From NCBI RefSeq assembly GCF_965140245.1, contig NC_134041.1, forward strand, positions 64,667,306-64,731,305: a DNA stretch of 64,000 bases. The letters run 5' to 3'. This DNA comes from Athene noctua (Eukaryota; Chordata; Aves; Strigiformes; Strigidae). Shown piece after piece: positions 26,492 to 40,800 of this stretch. Position 1 is the first letter of the stretch, and the number at the start of each line of letters is the position of its first letter. A program made the translations under genes and the position numbers. The notes under the pieces are model-generated. The model ran no database searches and was not told the origin of the DNA. It saw only the letters and a list, made by a program, of their open reading frames with translations.

Positions 26492-29400
26492 GAATGTGCG
26501 TGTTTATGAAGACGTCTGTTCACTTAGTGTAACTCCAAGCTCCAAATCAGTAGCAGATAATGGCACTGGGACTGAAATTGGAGAGCAGAGATTACCAGCG
26601 TGTGTGTGAACTTCGGAGACAGGTTATCTCCAGTCAGGTTTCATTACATGGAAGAAAATTCCAGTGTACAAGAGAGATCGATACAAGTAAACAAGATCTG
26701 TCCACAGAGAGATGTCACCAAATGACGGGGTGGGTTGAGTTGTCAAGGAAGAGGGTCAGAGCAATGTTGATCACTGACACGGAGGATGAGCGGGGGAGCT
26801 GAGAGGAGCCCACAGGAAGGAAATTCCCATGGGAAGGGGCACCCAGAGGTGCTCACCACCGCTCTCTGAGCCCCCTTTTGCTTTGTGCTGTAAGGAGGCC
26901 AAGCAGTGCGTGCTGGAGTGGGATTAAAAATTCTCCAGCTGTGCAATGGGGTAGGAAGGCTGCTCATCACTTACGGGATTGTCAGCTGCATTAAAAAAAT
27001 CCAGGTGAGCTGCTGGAGCTGTAACAGCAAAACTGGCAAAACATTAAACACATTTGGGGACAGTGGGTAACTCTGAAACCAAATGGTACCAGTCCAAATT
27101 CCTCTGTCTCTTTAGATGGTGTGAAAATGTCAGCGTACATCTCGCTGCTGTGACTTTGGAGCTTTGAAGCTTTACTCAAAGGTTGCTCCTCTGCGTGGAG
27201 CTTTGTGGAAACCATTCTTTGAACAGAGACTGATGCAGGGGCACACCGGCTCTTGCTTGTTCTGCGTCTCCTTCCTTGTCCTTCCCGAGGTGTCCTGATA
27301 TCACACGAGCTGTATGAAAGACTTTCAGTGCCAACCAGTGATAATTACAATAAGTCATTCTAGATCCCAGAATGGTTCTAGTTCCATATTCAGTGCTGCA
27401 CATGTGCAAAATACTTTAAAAACATATTTGGTGTAGCTTTTCCTTATTATTTTAATTTTTTGTTTACTGTTTGAATACTGGCCATACCCATAAATACTGT
27501 TCTTTTCTGTATTTTATTACTTGTGTTTATAATTTTATTATTAGCATTCATAGAAGCGTAAACCACGATACCTGAAACAGATTTATTGTGGGTAGTTCTC
27601 TTAGATTTTCAGGGAAATAATTTTTAGTATAGCAGAGGGAGAAAAAAGGTGCGGGGGAAAAGCAATTGCATTTAGCAAACCAAAAATAAATGGACTGACC
27701 TTCAGAAATCTTAAGCACGGTGATTTCCATTGAAGGGCATCCTGTTTAATACTGAGACTGTATAGAGCTTTTTAAAGCGAAGCATTTTTGGTTAAAATAG
27801 ACTTCTTTGAAAAAGAGCCTTAGAAAAAAATGATAAATGGTGTTGTTAAAATGTCTCATTAATTTTTTGCTTGCCTTTTACGAAAGTTAGTGCAAAGCGC
27901 TTTCAAACCGGGGAGCGCTTTGTGTGTGTTCTCATTGTGCGTATCATCGAGTTTCTAGTAAATAAGCCTTTACAAAATGAGTTTCAGCTGAGCTATCGTG
28001 ATCTTGTGTTCTGGTTTTGATCTGTGTGAAGATCCTTTTTGTGGTTCTTGCCAGAGAGGTTTCCCCGTATTCAGAGATTTTTATTTTTTTTTTTCCCCCC
28101 TATTGTTTGGGAATATAGGATTTTCCTTCAAATGAAACAATAACCAGGGTTTTGCTTCTTGGGAGCTCATTCTGAAGCAGTAGATCAGACCCTGTGGCAG
28201 TGTTACAGCATGGAGAGGTGTCAAAGGAGAGCTGGGTGGGTATTTTTACCTTGCTGGGGCTCACAAGACTGGGAAGGAGGGGAGCCTGTGGGTCCATCCC
28301 GGCAGAGTGATGGAGAGCTCCCTCCAAAACAGGGCAATGTGGCTGTAAATTTGGTCGTCCTCTAGCAGTTGATAATTAAAAGAAGTTTGAAAACCTTTGG
28401 ACAAAGGCTTCTTGCTAAGAACCAGCCTTAGTAAATAAAATACTTTCCCAAATAGATGTGTAATTATGGTACTCCAGTATGGCTTTTTTTCTCTGTAGTC
28501 CTCCAACTAGTCTTTTTAGTAAAACATGAATTAGGAAACGGAAAAACATACCTTTATTGCATTTTGTTTTGCATCTACAAAGTGATTGTGTTAATTGCAA
28601 GCACTTTTGTTGACCTAAAATATAGCTCAGGAAATTTTTGCTTACGGGTTTGCCACGTAGGAGTCAAGGTAAGCAGTTCCTGCAGGGCTCAGCATGGGAC
28701 TGACCTCTCTCAAATGTTCTCTTTTATATAAAATGCCAAATTTGTGTTGCTTGTAAGAGCTAATGGATGCAGCAGTTCGCACCAAAGGGAAATTGCAGAC
28801 AGGCTGGGGACTGCTCTGGTGTGGGAAGGGGTGAGCACGTGGGGCAGCGACAGAGGGGTTGGCAGATCCTGGTCTCCTGAAGAGATGTCCCCAAGATGGG
28901 GAAAACTGGGAGCTTGCGTCTTGTGGCAGCAAAAGGATGGTTCTGCCCTGCCTTCAGGGAGCTTGGGGGGGACCCAACAGCAGCCCCCCAGGCTGTCGAG
29001 GTGCCAGGGCCAGATTCTTCATCGCGGTTGACCTTCAGCCTTGGAGGTTTCAAGACCCAACGAGTTGAAGCCCTGAGCAGGTGGGGGGAGAAGCCTCCTG
29101 AGGTTCCTCAAATAGCCCACAGCGTTATCCACGTGATTGCTTCACACACCCAAATGCAGTTCTGCTCTGCCCCACCTCTGAAAACAGAAAATTTCCTTAC
29201 ACCTTGTGCTTTTTTCAGGCAAATAAATTCTTTTCCCATTATTTTGTATTTTGGAGCCAGTGTGCTCAGCTGGTCAGCATTGAAGTCCTATAAAAGATTT
29301 CCTTTTAAAACAAGTTTTCTATTGATTGGTAGAGATTGAACTGTCAAGGATCAAATCTGGATTTGCAAAATATGTTTTGAGGTAAAAAAAGATATGCAAA

Positions 29401-32400
29401 ACTAATCAAGGTAATATTCAACCTACAAACTTCCGTATCAATCTTCTGCATCCTGAAGGGACTTGCACTGGATCGGGTGGACCTATGTGAGGTTTTTGCT
29501 GCCTAGGCAAGTACCGAGCTGCTTAAATCAGGTTGGGTAAAGGAGATGGCATGTCTTGTCCAGGAGCTCTGACAGCAGAGTTTGTCATCTGAAAATACTT
29601 TAGTGAATCTTGATTTTCAGAAAGATACATTTGCAATAATATTGATGGCACCAGAAAAATACCCCAAACATTTATCCCTCCCATTATGGGAAATGTTAAC
29701 TTCTGTTTCCAAAGGAAAGAGACTCACATGTTTTATTCTTTCCATTTACTCGTGTTCAGGAAGGCAGGATTTGGTCTAAGGAAATCAAAAGTAGCATATA
29801 TTCAGTAAGAAAAAAGTGATAAATGTTAACATTTTGCACTTGTTTACATCCTGCTGCTTACCTGTGAAATAACTTCCTCTCTGTGCTGCTGAATTTACTG
29901 TCACATTTTCTGTTACTGGAAAAATAAATGTTTGGTTTAATACTACGAGAAATGTATGTATGAGTTTTTTTTATATATATATATATATATATATGCATCT
30001 TTAGGGATATTTTGCTTTGGTTTGTTATTTTCTTCTTGTCCTCACTCATCCGAAGGCAGAGGTAGATGCTGCTTGGTGGAACCTTAAGGAATCTGTGTCC
30101 AACTCTTGCCAATTCTCTTAACAGCAGTTACCAAAAAGTTGTAATTTGGGGTGTTTTAAAGATGAGTTTTTTATCTTGTGAGACCGTAAGTGGTGACAAT
30201 TTCATTCGTGGCTTCTAGAATTGGTAACAACTGATCTTTATTTCTTTATTTGTTGCTAATGTATACAGAGTACATGTTGTAAGCAAGGAGAAAAATACCT
30301 CATTTTTATGTCCTTGCAAACGTCTGGTAGTTGTGAGGGACTTAAACCCTTTTGAACAAAGTAAATTACGAGAAAATGTTGTGAAAACCCAAATGTAGTG
30401 AGAAGTTCATTCTGATGTTTTTGAGTGTTTTGCTGAGGTTTTTTAAATTATTTATTGATTTACTTATTTAGCTGTGTCGTCTTTTAAGACCGTGTAAGGA
30501 AAATTTTATTGAAAAATAAATGCAACTTATGCTTTTTCATCTGTTCCTGATCATGGTGTAATAGGGACATTATCCTGAAACATCCCTTAACTTAGTGTAG
30601 CTTTGATTTCTCTCCTCTTAGATTTTCTCACTATACATAAAGAGCTTAATGTTTCCAATGTAGAGATTTCCCTGGAAAAAAATGGACAAGACTATTTAAA
30701 ATAGGATGTTTTACCCCTCAGGGAGAAAAGCATTGGCATGCGTAGTCTCTCCTGCAGGGAGTTCACATTCTGAAATTTATTGGTGTAAGTATTACTTGTG
30801 GGGATTATTTGATAATAAAATTTTCCTATCTGTTTCTGTGAAAGGGCCATTTGAATATTTATTATTTTATTGTAAAGATAATTTGAGAAAATAATTTCTG
30901 AGCATTCATGTGCCTCTTCAACTTTCCCTTCCAAACTCTACAGGAATTATAAGTGTAAATTTTTGAATCGCATGGTCATTTGTTTTTAATATAAAATATA
31001 TTTTCTGAAGAATAGCACATTGTTTCCAAAGAAGAATCTTTGTTGTGGTGGGTTTTTTGGTTGTTTGCCCTTTTTTTTTTTTTTTGCTTTTAATGGAGCT
31101 GAATTACCAGCCCTCCAGGATGGGAGCTGGATCTGACTTCCCTTACAACAGCCTTGGGGATGTCTTGGATCCTATGATTTGACTTTGGGAATGCTAAATT
31201 CCCACTTTCCTCAATCTACCTGGTTTGAAAAGAAAAAATGAATCCAGCACCTCTGCTTTTGGGCAGAAGAGAAATTAATAAAGAAGAGAATTTAATAAAA
31301 TAAACTGCTTACAGAGTGCATTGAATGCACTTCTCTAGTATGATACGGAGTAATTATCTTAGTCACTGTGCGACTACTTCATTTTTGAGCTTTGCAAGTA
31401 AGGAAGGATGTGAAAGGCTTCCACTATAAACCCTGACACTATTTCGGTGAATAAATAGCTAATAATTGCCCAGGGCAATGGCAAACCCCCTGTGTTGCCC
31501 TTGCAGTCCTTGCTGTATAAACGTAGGTTTGCAATTACTCCTACAGTTGAACTTGATTTTTTTTTTTTTTAGGGAATTAGATACTTTTTTTCCCCGTGTA
31601 TTGCTTGGAGTTGATATACTGCAAAAGATGACAGTGGTCTCTGAATCCAACTAAAGATTAAAAATCAATTTAAGATTAAAATTTAATAACATTGTTAGCT
31701 ATTGCTAAATAGTTAATAGACCATATTAAAAACACCTACAGTACAAATATTGCCTATAAATAATTACAGATTTTTATTAGCGTTGTAATTAAGAGTATGC
31801 TGGCTGCAAAGGATACCTCACTGAGTGCAAAGAAAATTAGGAAAAGCATGCAGATGACTGTTAGTGTACTTTTTTTCTAATCTTAAATAGATTTTCCTAA
31901 CCAGCAGGGGCTTGAACACTGTTTAGCAGGTAGGGATCTGCAGATGGATGTTCTGGCAGGGATGTCTGCGTGTGTAACACAACGGAGGCTTAAAGGAACG
32001 ATGTTATGTCAAAGAAGGAACAGCTTTCTGTTGTTACTACTAGGATGAGCATGAATCTTTGTTTCATGTGGGGGAAACAGGAAAAAAAGTTGATTAACTG
32101 GACAAGGACCCTGACCTGTTATGCTCGGCACCACTTTTGGGGCTCAGCATAAACTGGCTTGACTAACAACATTGAGCAAGTTCCTTTAACTTACTTTTAA
32201 CTAAAACTTAAATATGCTGCAGAATCACTTCATGTTCATGCTTCATCTGTATTTGCTAAGCTTGTTTATTTTTCTGTATTTATTTTTTTCTCCAGCAACT
32301 GTTCCAGGTTTTTATCAAGCTTTCATATTTTCCTTTTCACACTTTCACACAGAGGCAGAGCGTTTAACCACCAGTCATTAAACTTTCATGTGTCCTTTCC

Positions 32401-33956
32401 GATTCTCACCGTGCTAATTAAGAAGATACTCTTCTGCAATTATCTCTCTCTTCAGTGACTCATCATTTTGCCTGGCTTACGGGGACAGTCACAGTGGCTC
32501 CCCCCGGAATTCGGGTGCTGCTCCAAGGGGAGGCTTGGGCTGCCTTGCCCGGAGCTGGGGGTGTTGGAGAGCAGAGAGAGGGCTTGTGGACAAGCAGCCA
32601 GCAGCCAGAGGAGGGCAGAGGGGTCACCAGTAGATGCAGAGGAGATGGCAATCAAATTCATCCACACCTCTAGCTGTTTTTAGATCTACAAATTAATATT
32701 AAAATGTCTTTGAAAGATTAACAGTTGCTCCACACACATTCATTTTTTTCATACACGGGGTTGCCATGATCATTTCCTCGGGTATGAAATTCATCTTTTG
32801 ACTGTTGCAGCCATGTATATTAACTTAAATTACTCCCCAAACAGATAGGTAAACACAGAAGTATGACCAAAGCTGTTAGTTTTAGAAACTACTGTGTTAG
32901 AATGAAGCAGAGGCTCTGCACTGACTGCTGGATTACCTGGAAAGGGCTGGGTTTGCATATGGGAGGTTGATGTGTTTACGTGAAGGAGCGTAAGATACGT
33001 TTATGTGTTTGCAAAGCAGTGGGCTTCGGAGGTTAGTGAAGTGAGTGAGCGTCCATAAAAAAATATTGTTAGCAAAACAAAGTTTGTCTTCAGCTCTCCT
33101 GAGCATTTATGTACCCTCTACAGAACCTTACGTGAAGTGATGGACTGAATTGCATCTGCAGCCTAGTCTTAAGCAGCCAATTTAAAAAATTTATAATTCT
33201 GACTAGCAATGAAACATCATTTTGATTGATGACATCATTAGGGAACTAGGACTGAATATGAGCTATGGAATATTTTCTTGCAGGCATAAGCCCTTTTACA
33301 GTGTCTGTTATGTTGACTGCTTGTTATATGGCGTTTTGACAATTAACGTTCTGAGATTTTTTGAGATGATCCCGTCTTATTTACATTTCATAGTAGTAAA
33401 CGTTATCTTCGTACAGCCACAGCTTCTATTCTTGTCATAGTTTGCTATAAAGTTCTTTTGATGTCATGGAGTGGCAGCTCCGTGGCCCTTCCCGTTCATT
33501 TTCATGCCGTTTGCATATGCCTGAGAACTCTCAGTCTTTGCATCGTGTAGAAAAAATAATCCTTTCTCATGGACAAAATATGTTGTGTAGGAGTTCAGAT
33601 CTGAACTCCACTGCATAGGAGAAAAGCAAACTCAGGGAGTGCTTATCTGGTGGAGGTTGGGGGATTGGACTGTAAATAAGAGGCCTCGTAACACCAACAG
33701 AGAACCTACTGTCACTTTATCTTTGATCTCAATTGCTTGGACTGATGTAGAAATAAATATTTTAAATTGAAAGTAATGCAGATCTTAAAGGTAACAATAA
33801 AAACTCCATCCTGTGCTTAGAAAGAAGAGAAAATTCCCCAGTGTTCTCTTAGGCTGTGCATGGCACAGAATAACCTTGAAAACTGCACAGAAAGGGAAAT
33901 GTACAATTTTATCAAAGCATATATAGAATCATTTACTTCCTGAGAAATTTTGCTGA
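26492..33956. other. Intronic sequence, no gene recognised
   Basis: AT-rich intron with a (TA)n microsatellite at 29972-29994 and T tracts near 31070-31085 and 31557-31570. Overlapping frames at 28.7-29.3 kb and 32.45-32.68 kb sit in locally GC-richer DNA but have no start/splice context or family features that would make them genes. Confidence 0.55.
29965..29994. repeat. T8 plus (TA)n microsatellite
   Basis: Eight T residues lead into about eleven TA dinucleotides. The tract is self-complementary and prone to length variation. Confidence 0.95.
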
Positions 33957-34314
33957 TTTTTTTTTTTTTTTTTTTTTTCCCCCCCAACAATTTTCTCATC
34001 CTTAAAGATCAGAAAAGATGTGGATGCTGTTACCATAATCACTCAACAGGTTGTTATCAGGTAGAGGAGGAGGAGGATGGAACAAGCAGGGGAGTCATTT
34101 ATGGGACGGGAACTTCTAGTAGCCACAGAAATGGGTTTGAATTGTTACTACGATACTTTCACGTGACAGAAGGAAAGATTAACTCTTTTTTTTTTTTTTT
34201 TTTTTTTTGTCACTTTTTACTTTTTCCACAGTTTCAGAAAGATCTGTTTGGCACTGCTACTTTGTTTTTATGGATGATACTGGGCTTGGCTTTGTTTTTT
34301 GTTTTTTTTTTTTT
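33957..34314 (+). repeat. Cluster of three long T tracts upstream of DOCK1 exon
   Basis: T22 followed by C7 (33957-33985), T23 (34186-34208) and T13 (34302-34314) lie 440-800 bp before the exon at 34757. These are transcribed as long U tracts in DOCK1 pre-mRNA, the kind bound by TIA1, HuR or hnRNP C. They are not the acceptor's own polypyrimidine tract, which is separate and adjacent to the exon. Confidence 0.9.
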
Positions 34315-34756
34315 AAGCATCATACTATCTGAAAATACCTCTCAATGAAATCAAAACTTGGGGTTTAACTGTGATGCTCAATACAAAGAATTTTAAGAGA
34401 TTTCTTCCTTGAGCAGAATATTGATTTCCCAAATGCAAATCCTGATACTGTGTGACATTTTTAGGAGTGGTGTTTATTACCTTCCAAAGACTTTAATGCC
34501 TGAGCAATTTTTATATGAAGAATATGTTGCAGAATCTTCAGTGAAGATGGTGATAAAACCATGAAATTGGATATAGAAACTTTTCAAATTATTTTTTTGT
34601 TTTCTTGACAGAATTTTGCATATCCATTAATGAATTTAAATGATAGAATTATATCCACTATTACATGGTGCTCTTTAGCAATGCTACATTCTAATAGAAA
34701 GTATTATGTTGCCCAATCTTAAATAATTGATTTGTTTGTACTTTTGTTTTTGATAG

Positions 34757-34858
34757 GGGAGTTTTGTTGCATGCATGACTGCTATTTTAAGGCAGATGGA
34801 AGACTATCACTATGCTCATTTAATCAAGACTTTTGGAAAGATGAGGTCAGATGTTGTG
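34757..34858 (+). CDS. DOCK1: DOCK1 internal coding exon (first of two in window)
   Basis: This 102-nt exon starts after a pyrimidine-rich acceptor ending TTGATAG and stops at the donor GTG|GTAAGT. It is exactly 34 codons, phase 0 at both ends, and encodes a peptide containing SFVACMTAILRQMEDY, then HLIKTFGKMRSDVV. I recognise this from memory as DOCK-A subfamily sequence, closest to DOCK1. DOCK1 is a cytosolic, ELMO-bound exchange factor that activates RAC1 for cell migration, engulfment of apoptotic cells and myoblast fusion. By length from the DHR-2 domain, the exon maps roughly to residues 920-960 of about 1865, in the ARM-like helical region between DHR-1 (lipid binding) and DHR-2 (catalytic). 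It splices in frame to 41488-41582. Paralogues DOCK2 and DOCK5 are the main alternatives; the next exon favours DOCK1. The exon ordinal is not determined. Confidence 0.93.
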
Positions 34859-37800
34859 GTAAGTTTAACATGTTTTATCTGTTCATAAGACAGTTTAGCT
34901 TGTGTTTGGCTTTTTTCTGTTACTGTTTGTTAAATACACTTGTGAAATGTAAACAAAATGTATTTGACCTTACAGATTTAATATAAAAAATAATTAATAA
35001 AGCACTATGGCTTATACATTTTCTGAGTTTGCAAAGGACAAAATTAACCTTCCTGCCACATGCAGGAACAGCTCGTCTCTGGAGCTGTTGAATATTTTAA
35101 AAAGCAAGCACTGAGACAGTGGATTTAAAGCAATTAAAAGAAAGCATTAGGAAGTAGTAGTGCTGAGCCATTAACTAAAAATCTGTTTTGCTAAGAAGAG
35201 AAGGAAAAAAAAGAAAGACTTTCTTGAGGAAAGGAACTTTCAGAGTTAAGTCTTCCAGATGTCCCAGTTTCACTTGTTTAAATGGCTTTTACTTACAGAT
35301 CTGCTCACTTTAAATTTTATACAAAACATTTTAACCTTAAAGATGCCCTTAGTTGTTAAATAAGCAATAATAATAGAAATTTTTCTTCTCAGAGTCATTC
35401 AACAGCCTAACTAAGCCAACAACACAACTTAATTAGAGCATAATAGAAGAGAGTTTATAGCTAAGGAGATATCTCTCTAATGACCTGAAACTATCCTTGC
35501 CATATGGCAAGTGCATGCTGCAAAGTAGCTACCAAACTTACTGGCTGGGATCCATCAATTAGCAGATGACCTGAAGCATGATCAGCTCTACCACTTGCCC
35601 ACTCTGGTGCTGGGGATTCCGTCAGGTGCTTTAGGCAGCTTTTGCCTGTCTTGAAATCTTCAGGGTGACCTTGGATTCAGTTCCCTTCTTCCTTCCAAAC
35701 CCAACGTAACAAAACCCAGGGTCTTTCCTTTGTGTAATTTCATTTTGTTTGGATTTTCCAGTTTGCCTTCACGGCTTTAATTTTTGTTCTGCTTATATTC
35801 TGCAAGATTTGAGCTCTTTGCCCCATGCCAGTTTTCAGATAAGGTGCTAGAGCCTCTGGTGCTCAGTCTATTCATACCTGAACTCACATTACTAAGGTAA
35901 GAAGCTGATGATTCAGTGTAGTGAAGAGAAAGTCCAACTGCAGAGAACTGCAGATGAGCATCACTATATCGTAAGGGTTGCTTCCCAGTTAGTCTGCGTT
36001 GGGATCTTGGAGCACTTACATGGATAGTCACTTGGTTTTCCACTAATAACAAAACATTCCCAAGCTAAATGCAGCTAGTGGAGTGAAAATAATGGTCATA
36101 AGACCTGAGTGTTATGGTTAATCAAGCCAAATATTTCTGTGCTTTTGAAGTAGTTCAAACCATTTGTCTCCGGAAAAGGCAAACATTACAGGGTTTTACA
36201 TGGAAGAAGGTAAAAGCGACTTGCTCTTAAAACGTGCGGTGCAAAATGTAGAGAGGAAAATACTGGTCAAGAAATCTGTGATTATCCTGAGGGCAATAAA
36301 AGTGTTTATTTTAAAGTCTCACTTTTTTGGCCTAAATTGTCTGAAAGGTGGTTCCCTTGGTCAGATCTTTCTTGGTGAAAACAAGGGAGTAATTATGTAT
36401 TTGAAATTTGGCAAGTTGTCTGTAATCGCTTGTTTTTAGAGTTTGATTTATGTGCATGAGGTGCACTGGGATACATGAAGAATCACTTCTTTCTTTTGTC
36501 TTGACTCTGTATATTCATCCCTTTCTGTGTGTTCTTGGGTTGTGTAGCAGAAAGTGTTCTGTACTGTTAAAGTCATATTTTCCATCACCATATGCACTAT
36601 TTGACTACTTGTTTTCCACTGTTAATCCACTTGATTGTCGTTTGTGATAGCAGATTTGCTAATCCCAACCTGGTCAGTTGCTGTAATCCCTTTTGTATCT
36701 TTAATTTAAATGTACCTTTGAAATGTTTTCATATTGTTGTTGATTAAATGATAATGTATGTTAGTGGAAACTAAAGTACAGAGGAAGCTGGTAAAACATT
36801 ATATGGGTCATATGTTAATGGTACAAAGTGCTACCTTAAACTGACTTTAAAGTATAAATAATATAAATGAAGGTGTGGAGTTATAATGGCAGAATATTGT
36901 CAATCCTGTGCTAAAAGGAAACTGTAGGGAGTAAACTATTTAAAAAAAAAATAATCCACAAATAAAACCGATTGAGTCGTCAGTTAGGATAAAAGGATGA
37001 AGATACAATCCAGTTTCTCTGTTTAAGAGAAAAGTTTACGTCACTTTTTCAGTGAGAACCAAAGTGAGGAGTTACTGTTCTCATAAGAATTTCTTCGTAG
37101 ATGAGATTTCATTCTTAATTTCAACCCCCCATCTTGTTTACAAGTTTGTGTTTCGCCATCAGAACTGAAGCCCCATGAAGCAGTCCCAGGAGCATTTCCT
37201 CAGTGCAGTGGTTCAAGTCTGCCCATGTTCCTCTCTTACAGCTTTTGTTTTCTTCTGGCTTCAGGGGTGGGATGCTCCTGAACTGAACTGTACGTGTATA
37301 GTCCTCAGTACGGTATGGTTTGGATGGAAAAAAAAAATACTTTCTGCACTTCTTTGTTTCTTCTCGTGCTTTTTTCCTTTTTTTTTTTTTCTTTTTAGTC
37401 TGACAATTTTTGAGCCAGTGCTGTTTGATTCACCCATTAGAGCTTAGATACAGAAGTATTTTAATTTAAACCTGGTTTCCCTACCTATGGAGGTGAGAAC
37501 TGCATCTCCTATTACAGGGTTTTCAGTTTAATCACAAAGGTGTAAAGAAGCCGTGATCTAGAACTGAAACTAGATTAATTCAAACAGAAATTAATAGGTT
37601 TTTCTTGACTGACAAGAAAAAGGGAGAACTTAAGCGAAGCGTGGTTACTTCTCCACCATTGGAGACCCTTAAATCTTTCTTCAACATGAGCTCTTGCTCA
37701 ACCAGGAGTTACAAGCCCGGTGCTGGAACTGCTAGAGGAAACTTTATGACCTGTGTTATGTAGGTGTCAGTATTAGGTTATTATAATGGTCGTCTTTGGC

Positions 37801-40800
37801 CTCAAAAATCTTAGAAAAGATGAGGTGGAATGCAATAAAACCAGTCTTGTATCTCTCTGCAGAATGTATTGTTTAGGTTCATTAAGTTATTTCTGTTCAA
37901 AGAGGAATTTCTTGCTGTCAAGCCTACTATCATCCTGAGATGAAACATCATCTGAGATCAGTGAAGTTATTTCTGGAACTCACTGATCTCTCTCCCCTTT
38001 TTACTTGGTAAAAATTTTATTCAGCTGAGACGTATGTGGGATTGGTTAACAAAAAAATATATGTTAATGTTTTGCCATGTGGAGTATCTCAGAAGTATTC
38101 CTCCCTAAAGGCATTCAAGACAATGTCTTGCAGTTGGTGGAGTATGTAGAAAGACAGACTCCATAGGGTGGTTTAGATTACAGTTTTCCGCACCTCCATT
38201 TTCTTCTCCCCTTTAATATTTTGCAATCCTTGAGTTTGGTTTTATGTGAGCATGTGCACTGGTGAGTATTGCACACCCTTTCACAACAGGCTTTGAGTTG
38301 GTGTGAGCAGGTGATTGTATGGCTCAAGCAGACCCTTCTGTGTGGGATGTGACGTTGAGAGTCGCGGGGGATGCCCCGTGGCGGGGGGACCCCGCAGAGG
38401 TGGCCCACCCCAAACTGCCCACGGTGGTGGAGAGTGGACTTTCCAGAGACAGCTCTGTGGTGGAGCTCAGTGGAGGTCAAGCTGTTGTCCTGAAAACCTG
38501 TAGCTGAGTGTATCTGATGTCTGACTGCTGTACCTCAGGACTCAGCAAAGCTGAAGTTTTCATTAACTTGGCCTCAAGTTTTTTCATATCGAGTTCCTCC
38601 ATCTTCTAGCCTAGTCATTTTTATTAAACTTGAGAATTTATTGAAGAACGTCTTTGAAATCCAAACCGTGAAGAATCTAAATAGTGGTACAGGTGTATCA
38701 GGGTGTGATGTTCAGCAGTCTGGGGGAGATGGAATTCTCTAAACCTCCTCAGTCACCATCTACTCAGTTGCAGGGCTGAGTTTACTCTGTTTTCTTTCTG
38801 TAATTGGATGGGAGTTTTGTGAAGGGGTCCTACTGTGAATTTTGCTTCCTTGGGATATTAAATAGGACTTGCATGTGTAGTTGGAGAGAGATCAGGAGTT
38901 ACAGCCCTTGCTCCTTTAGTACAGGTTTTTATCATTTTTGGATGTTCAGAACAATTTGTTCTGCATCTAGGTTTAATGCAATTAAGCAGGTTCTACAGCA
39001 ACACAGCATGAACTGATAGCTTCCCCCTCCACCCCCAAGCCCCCAGAAAAGCTAGGGCTTGCTCATAATACGAGGTTAATTCATATAAACTATTTCTATA
39101 AGAAAGATAAAATGGAAAAAAGAGCAAGATTACAAATAGGTGAAATAAGGGTAAGCATCAGAAGCTTTTTATTTGATCGATAATTAGCTCAGTTCTTACA
39201 GAGCATTATTTAAAGTACCTGTGTGAAAGTAGGATTATTAAAATGTAAATATCAGTAGATTAAAACGTAGAGCTGAATCGGCAAAGTAGGTCAAATCATG
39301 CATGGTACAACCTCCAGGGTCAGTAACGGACGAGAAACATCCACGAAGTGTATAAAAACTCATCCACCATCACGTGCAGCTTGATCAGCAAAGTGTGCGG
39401 AGGCTCAACAGCCGAAACCGGTGACAAATAAACTGTAAGGTAGAGTTTGCTCCAAGAAATCAGGAAAGTATGCATCTGTATTCACAAAATGTTAAGGGGG
39501 GGAAAAAAAGCGCAGTGAGCTCGAATCTGCCCTCTTGGATTAGGAGATGACCCTTCCCATGGTGCCACTTCCCACTAACATTTCAATTATTGAGCTGTGA
39601 AGGGGCATCGATAACAAGATCACCCGATACCTGCAGCTGTAAAAAAACCCCACGTGCTCAAATAAAAGTACTGTGCAGTGCTTGGGCAGCAAAATACGCA
39701 ACGTGATTATTAGAAATTATGTAACACTTTCACCAAAATACATGAAAAACGAGCAGTAGAGTGTACAGTTTGATGTCTTAAATGAAGACACATTTTACTG
39801 AGCTAGTGGAGTGTGTGTCTGGGATGAATTTTGCCTTACGCAACAGTAACATCTCATTAACCACGAGCAGTTCCAAGTTTTATCTCAATCCTGTTAATGT
39901 CAAAACATCTTTACTGATGTTGTGTTGTTGGGAGTTATTTTACTAGTATTACACCTTTTTTTTTTTTTTTTTTTTGATGAAAATGTGTCCTCCATGGCTG
40001 CTGATGCTCTGCTGGCCCTCTTTGGCCTGGATGTCTCCTTGGGTGCCAGGAGCTGAGGTGCAGAGCATCTCAAAGCAACCCTTGTGCCGGGCACACGGCA
40101 GAGGAAATTCACGTCGCTTCATGATCTTGATGTTGTGTCCTCAGGATCTCTGCAGCTCCCTGCTTCCCCACTGACTGTGAATTTCTGAGGCAGGAAAAAC
40201 ATCTTCGCAGAACAAGGAATCAAAAGATAAAATGCGACAAAGAGGCTGGCTCTCACACATGAAGAAATACTTACGAGAGCAGTAACTTCATATTTGTTTC
40301 TCACTGAAAAGGTTACATAAAACCCAGCCTTAGTTAAAAGTCCAGTGAATTTAACATTTGGGGGCTTTTTTTGTAGGCATTTGACATTTTAAAGATAGAT
40401 GAGATAAATACCGTTACTGAGAAGCCATAGCAAAGGGAAAATATTCTAACCTTGGAATAAAAGTTCATTTTCATCTCTGCGTGAGGTGGATCAAGGACTT
40501 TTTGTATTAAGTTCTTTTTTTTTTTTTCTTCCCCCCTTTATCTTTCTCCAAGCATTTGATATTCCTCAAATTGTTAGATAGCAATTATAGATTCCCAAAT
40601 TGTAGAAGATGATTTACATTGTAAAGTACACGAGGTTTCTGTTCCAAAGAGATGTGTGTTTATATCTGTGTAGAAATAAATTGGTTTATGCTACTAAATT
40701 AACTTTGTTCTGGGTCAGGTTTTCCCTTGCAGAAGCAATTACTGCTACTCCCTTCGGGGAGAGAGTCTCTCCTAGTTTCAGGATGGCCAAACCATTGCTG

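Larger units (their letters stand above)
1..34756 (+). other. DOCK1: DOCK1 intron (5' part off window), hosting CpG island and repeats
   Basis: All sequence left of the first recognised exon is read as one or more introns of DOCK1 on the + strand. I found no further exon with recognisable DOCK homology, although very short exons could escape reading by eye. The interval contains the CpG island, two minus-strand CR1 copies and the 28-bp minisatellite. Remaining sequence is AT-rich, with scattered homopolymer tracts. This intron is also the probable host of the antisense gene INSYN2A. Confidence 0.75.

Noticed and set aside
38315..38507. Two overlapping 62-codon plus-strand frames in a GC-rich patch
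   Set aside because: Two different frames open over the same DNA, no family resemblance, and no flanking splice pair that would join the DOCK1 frame.
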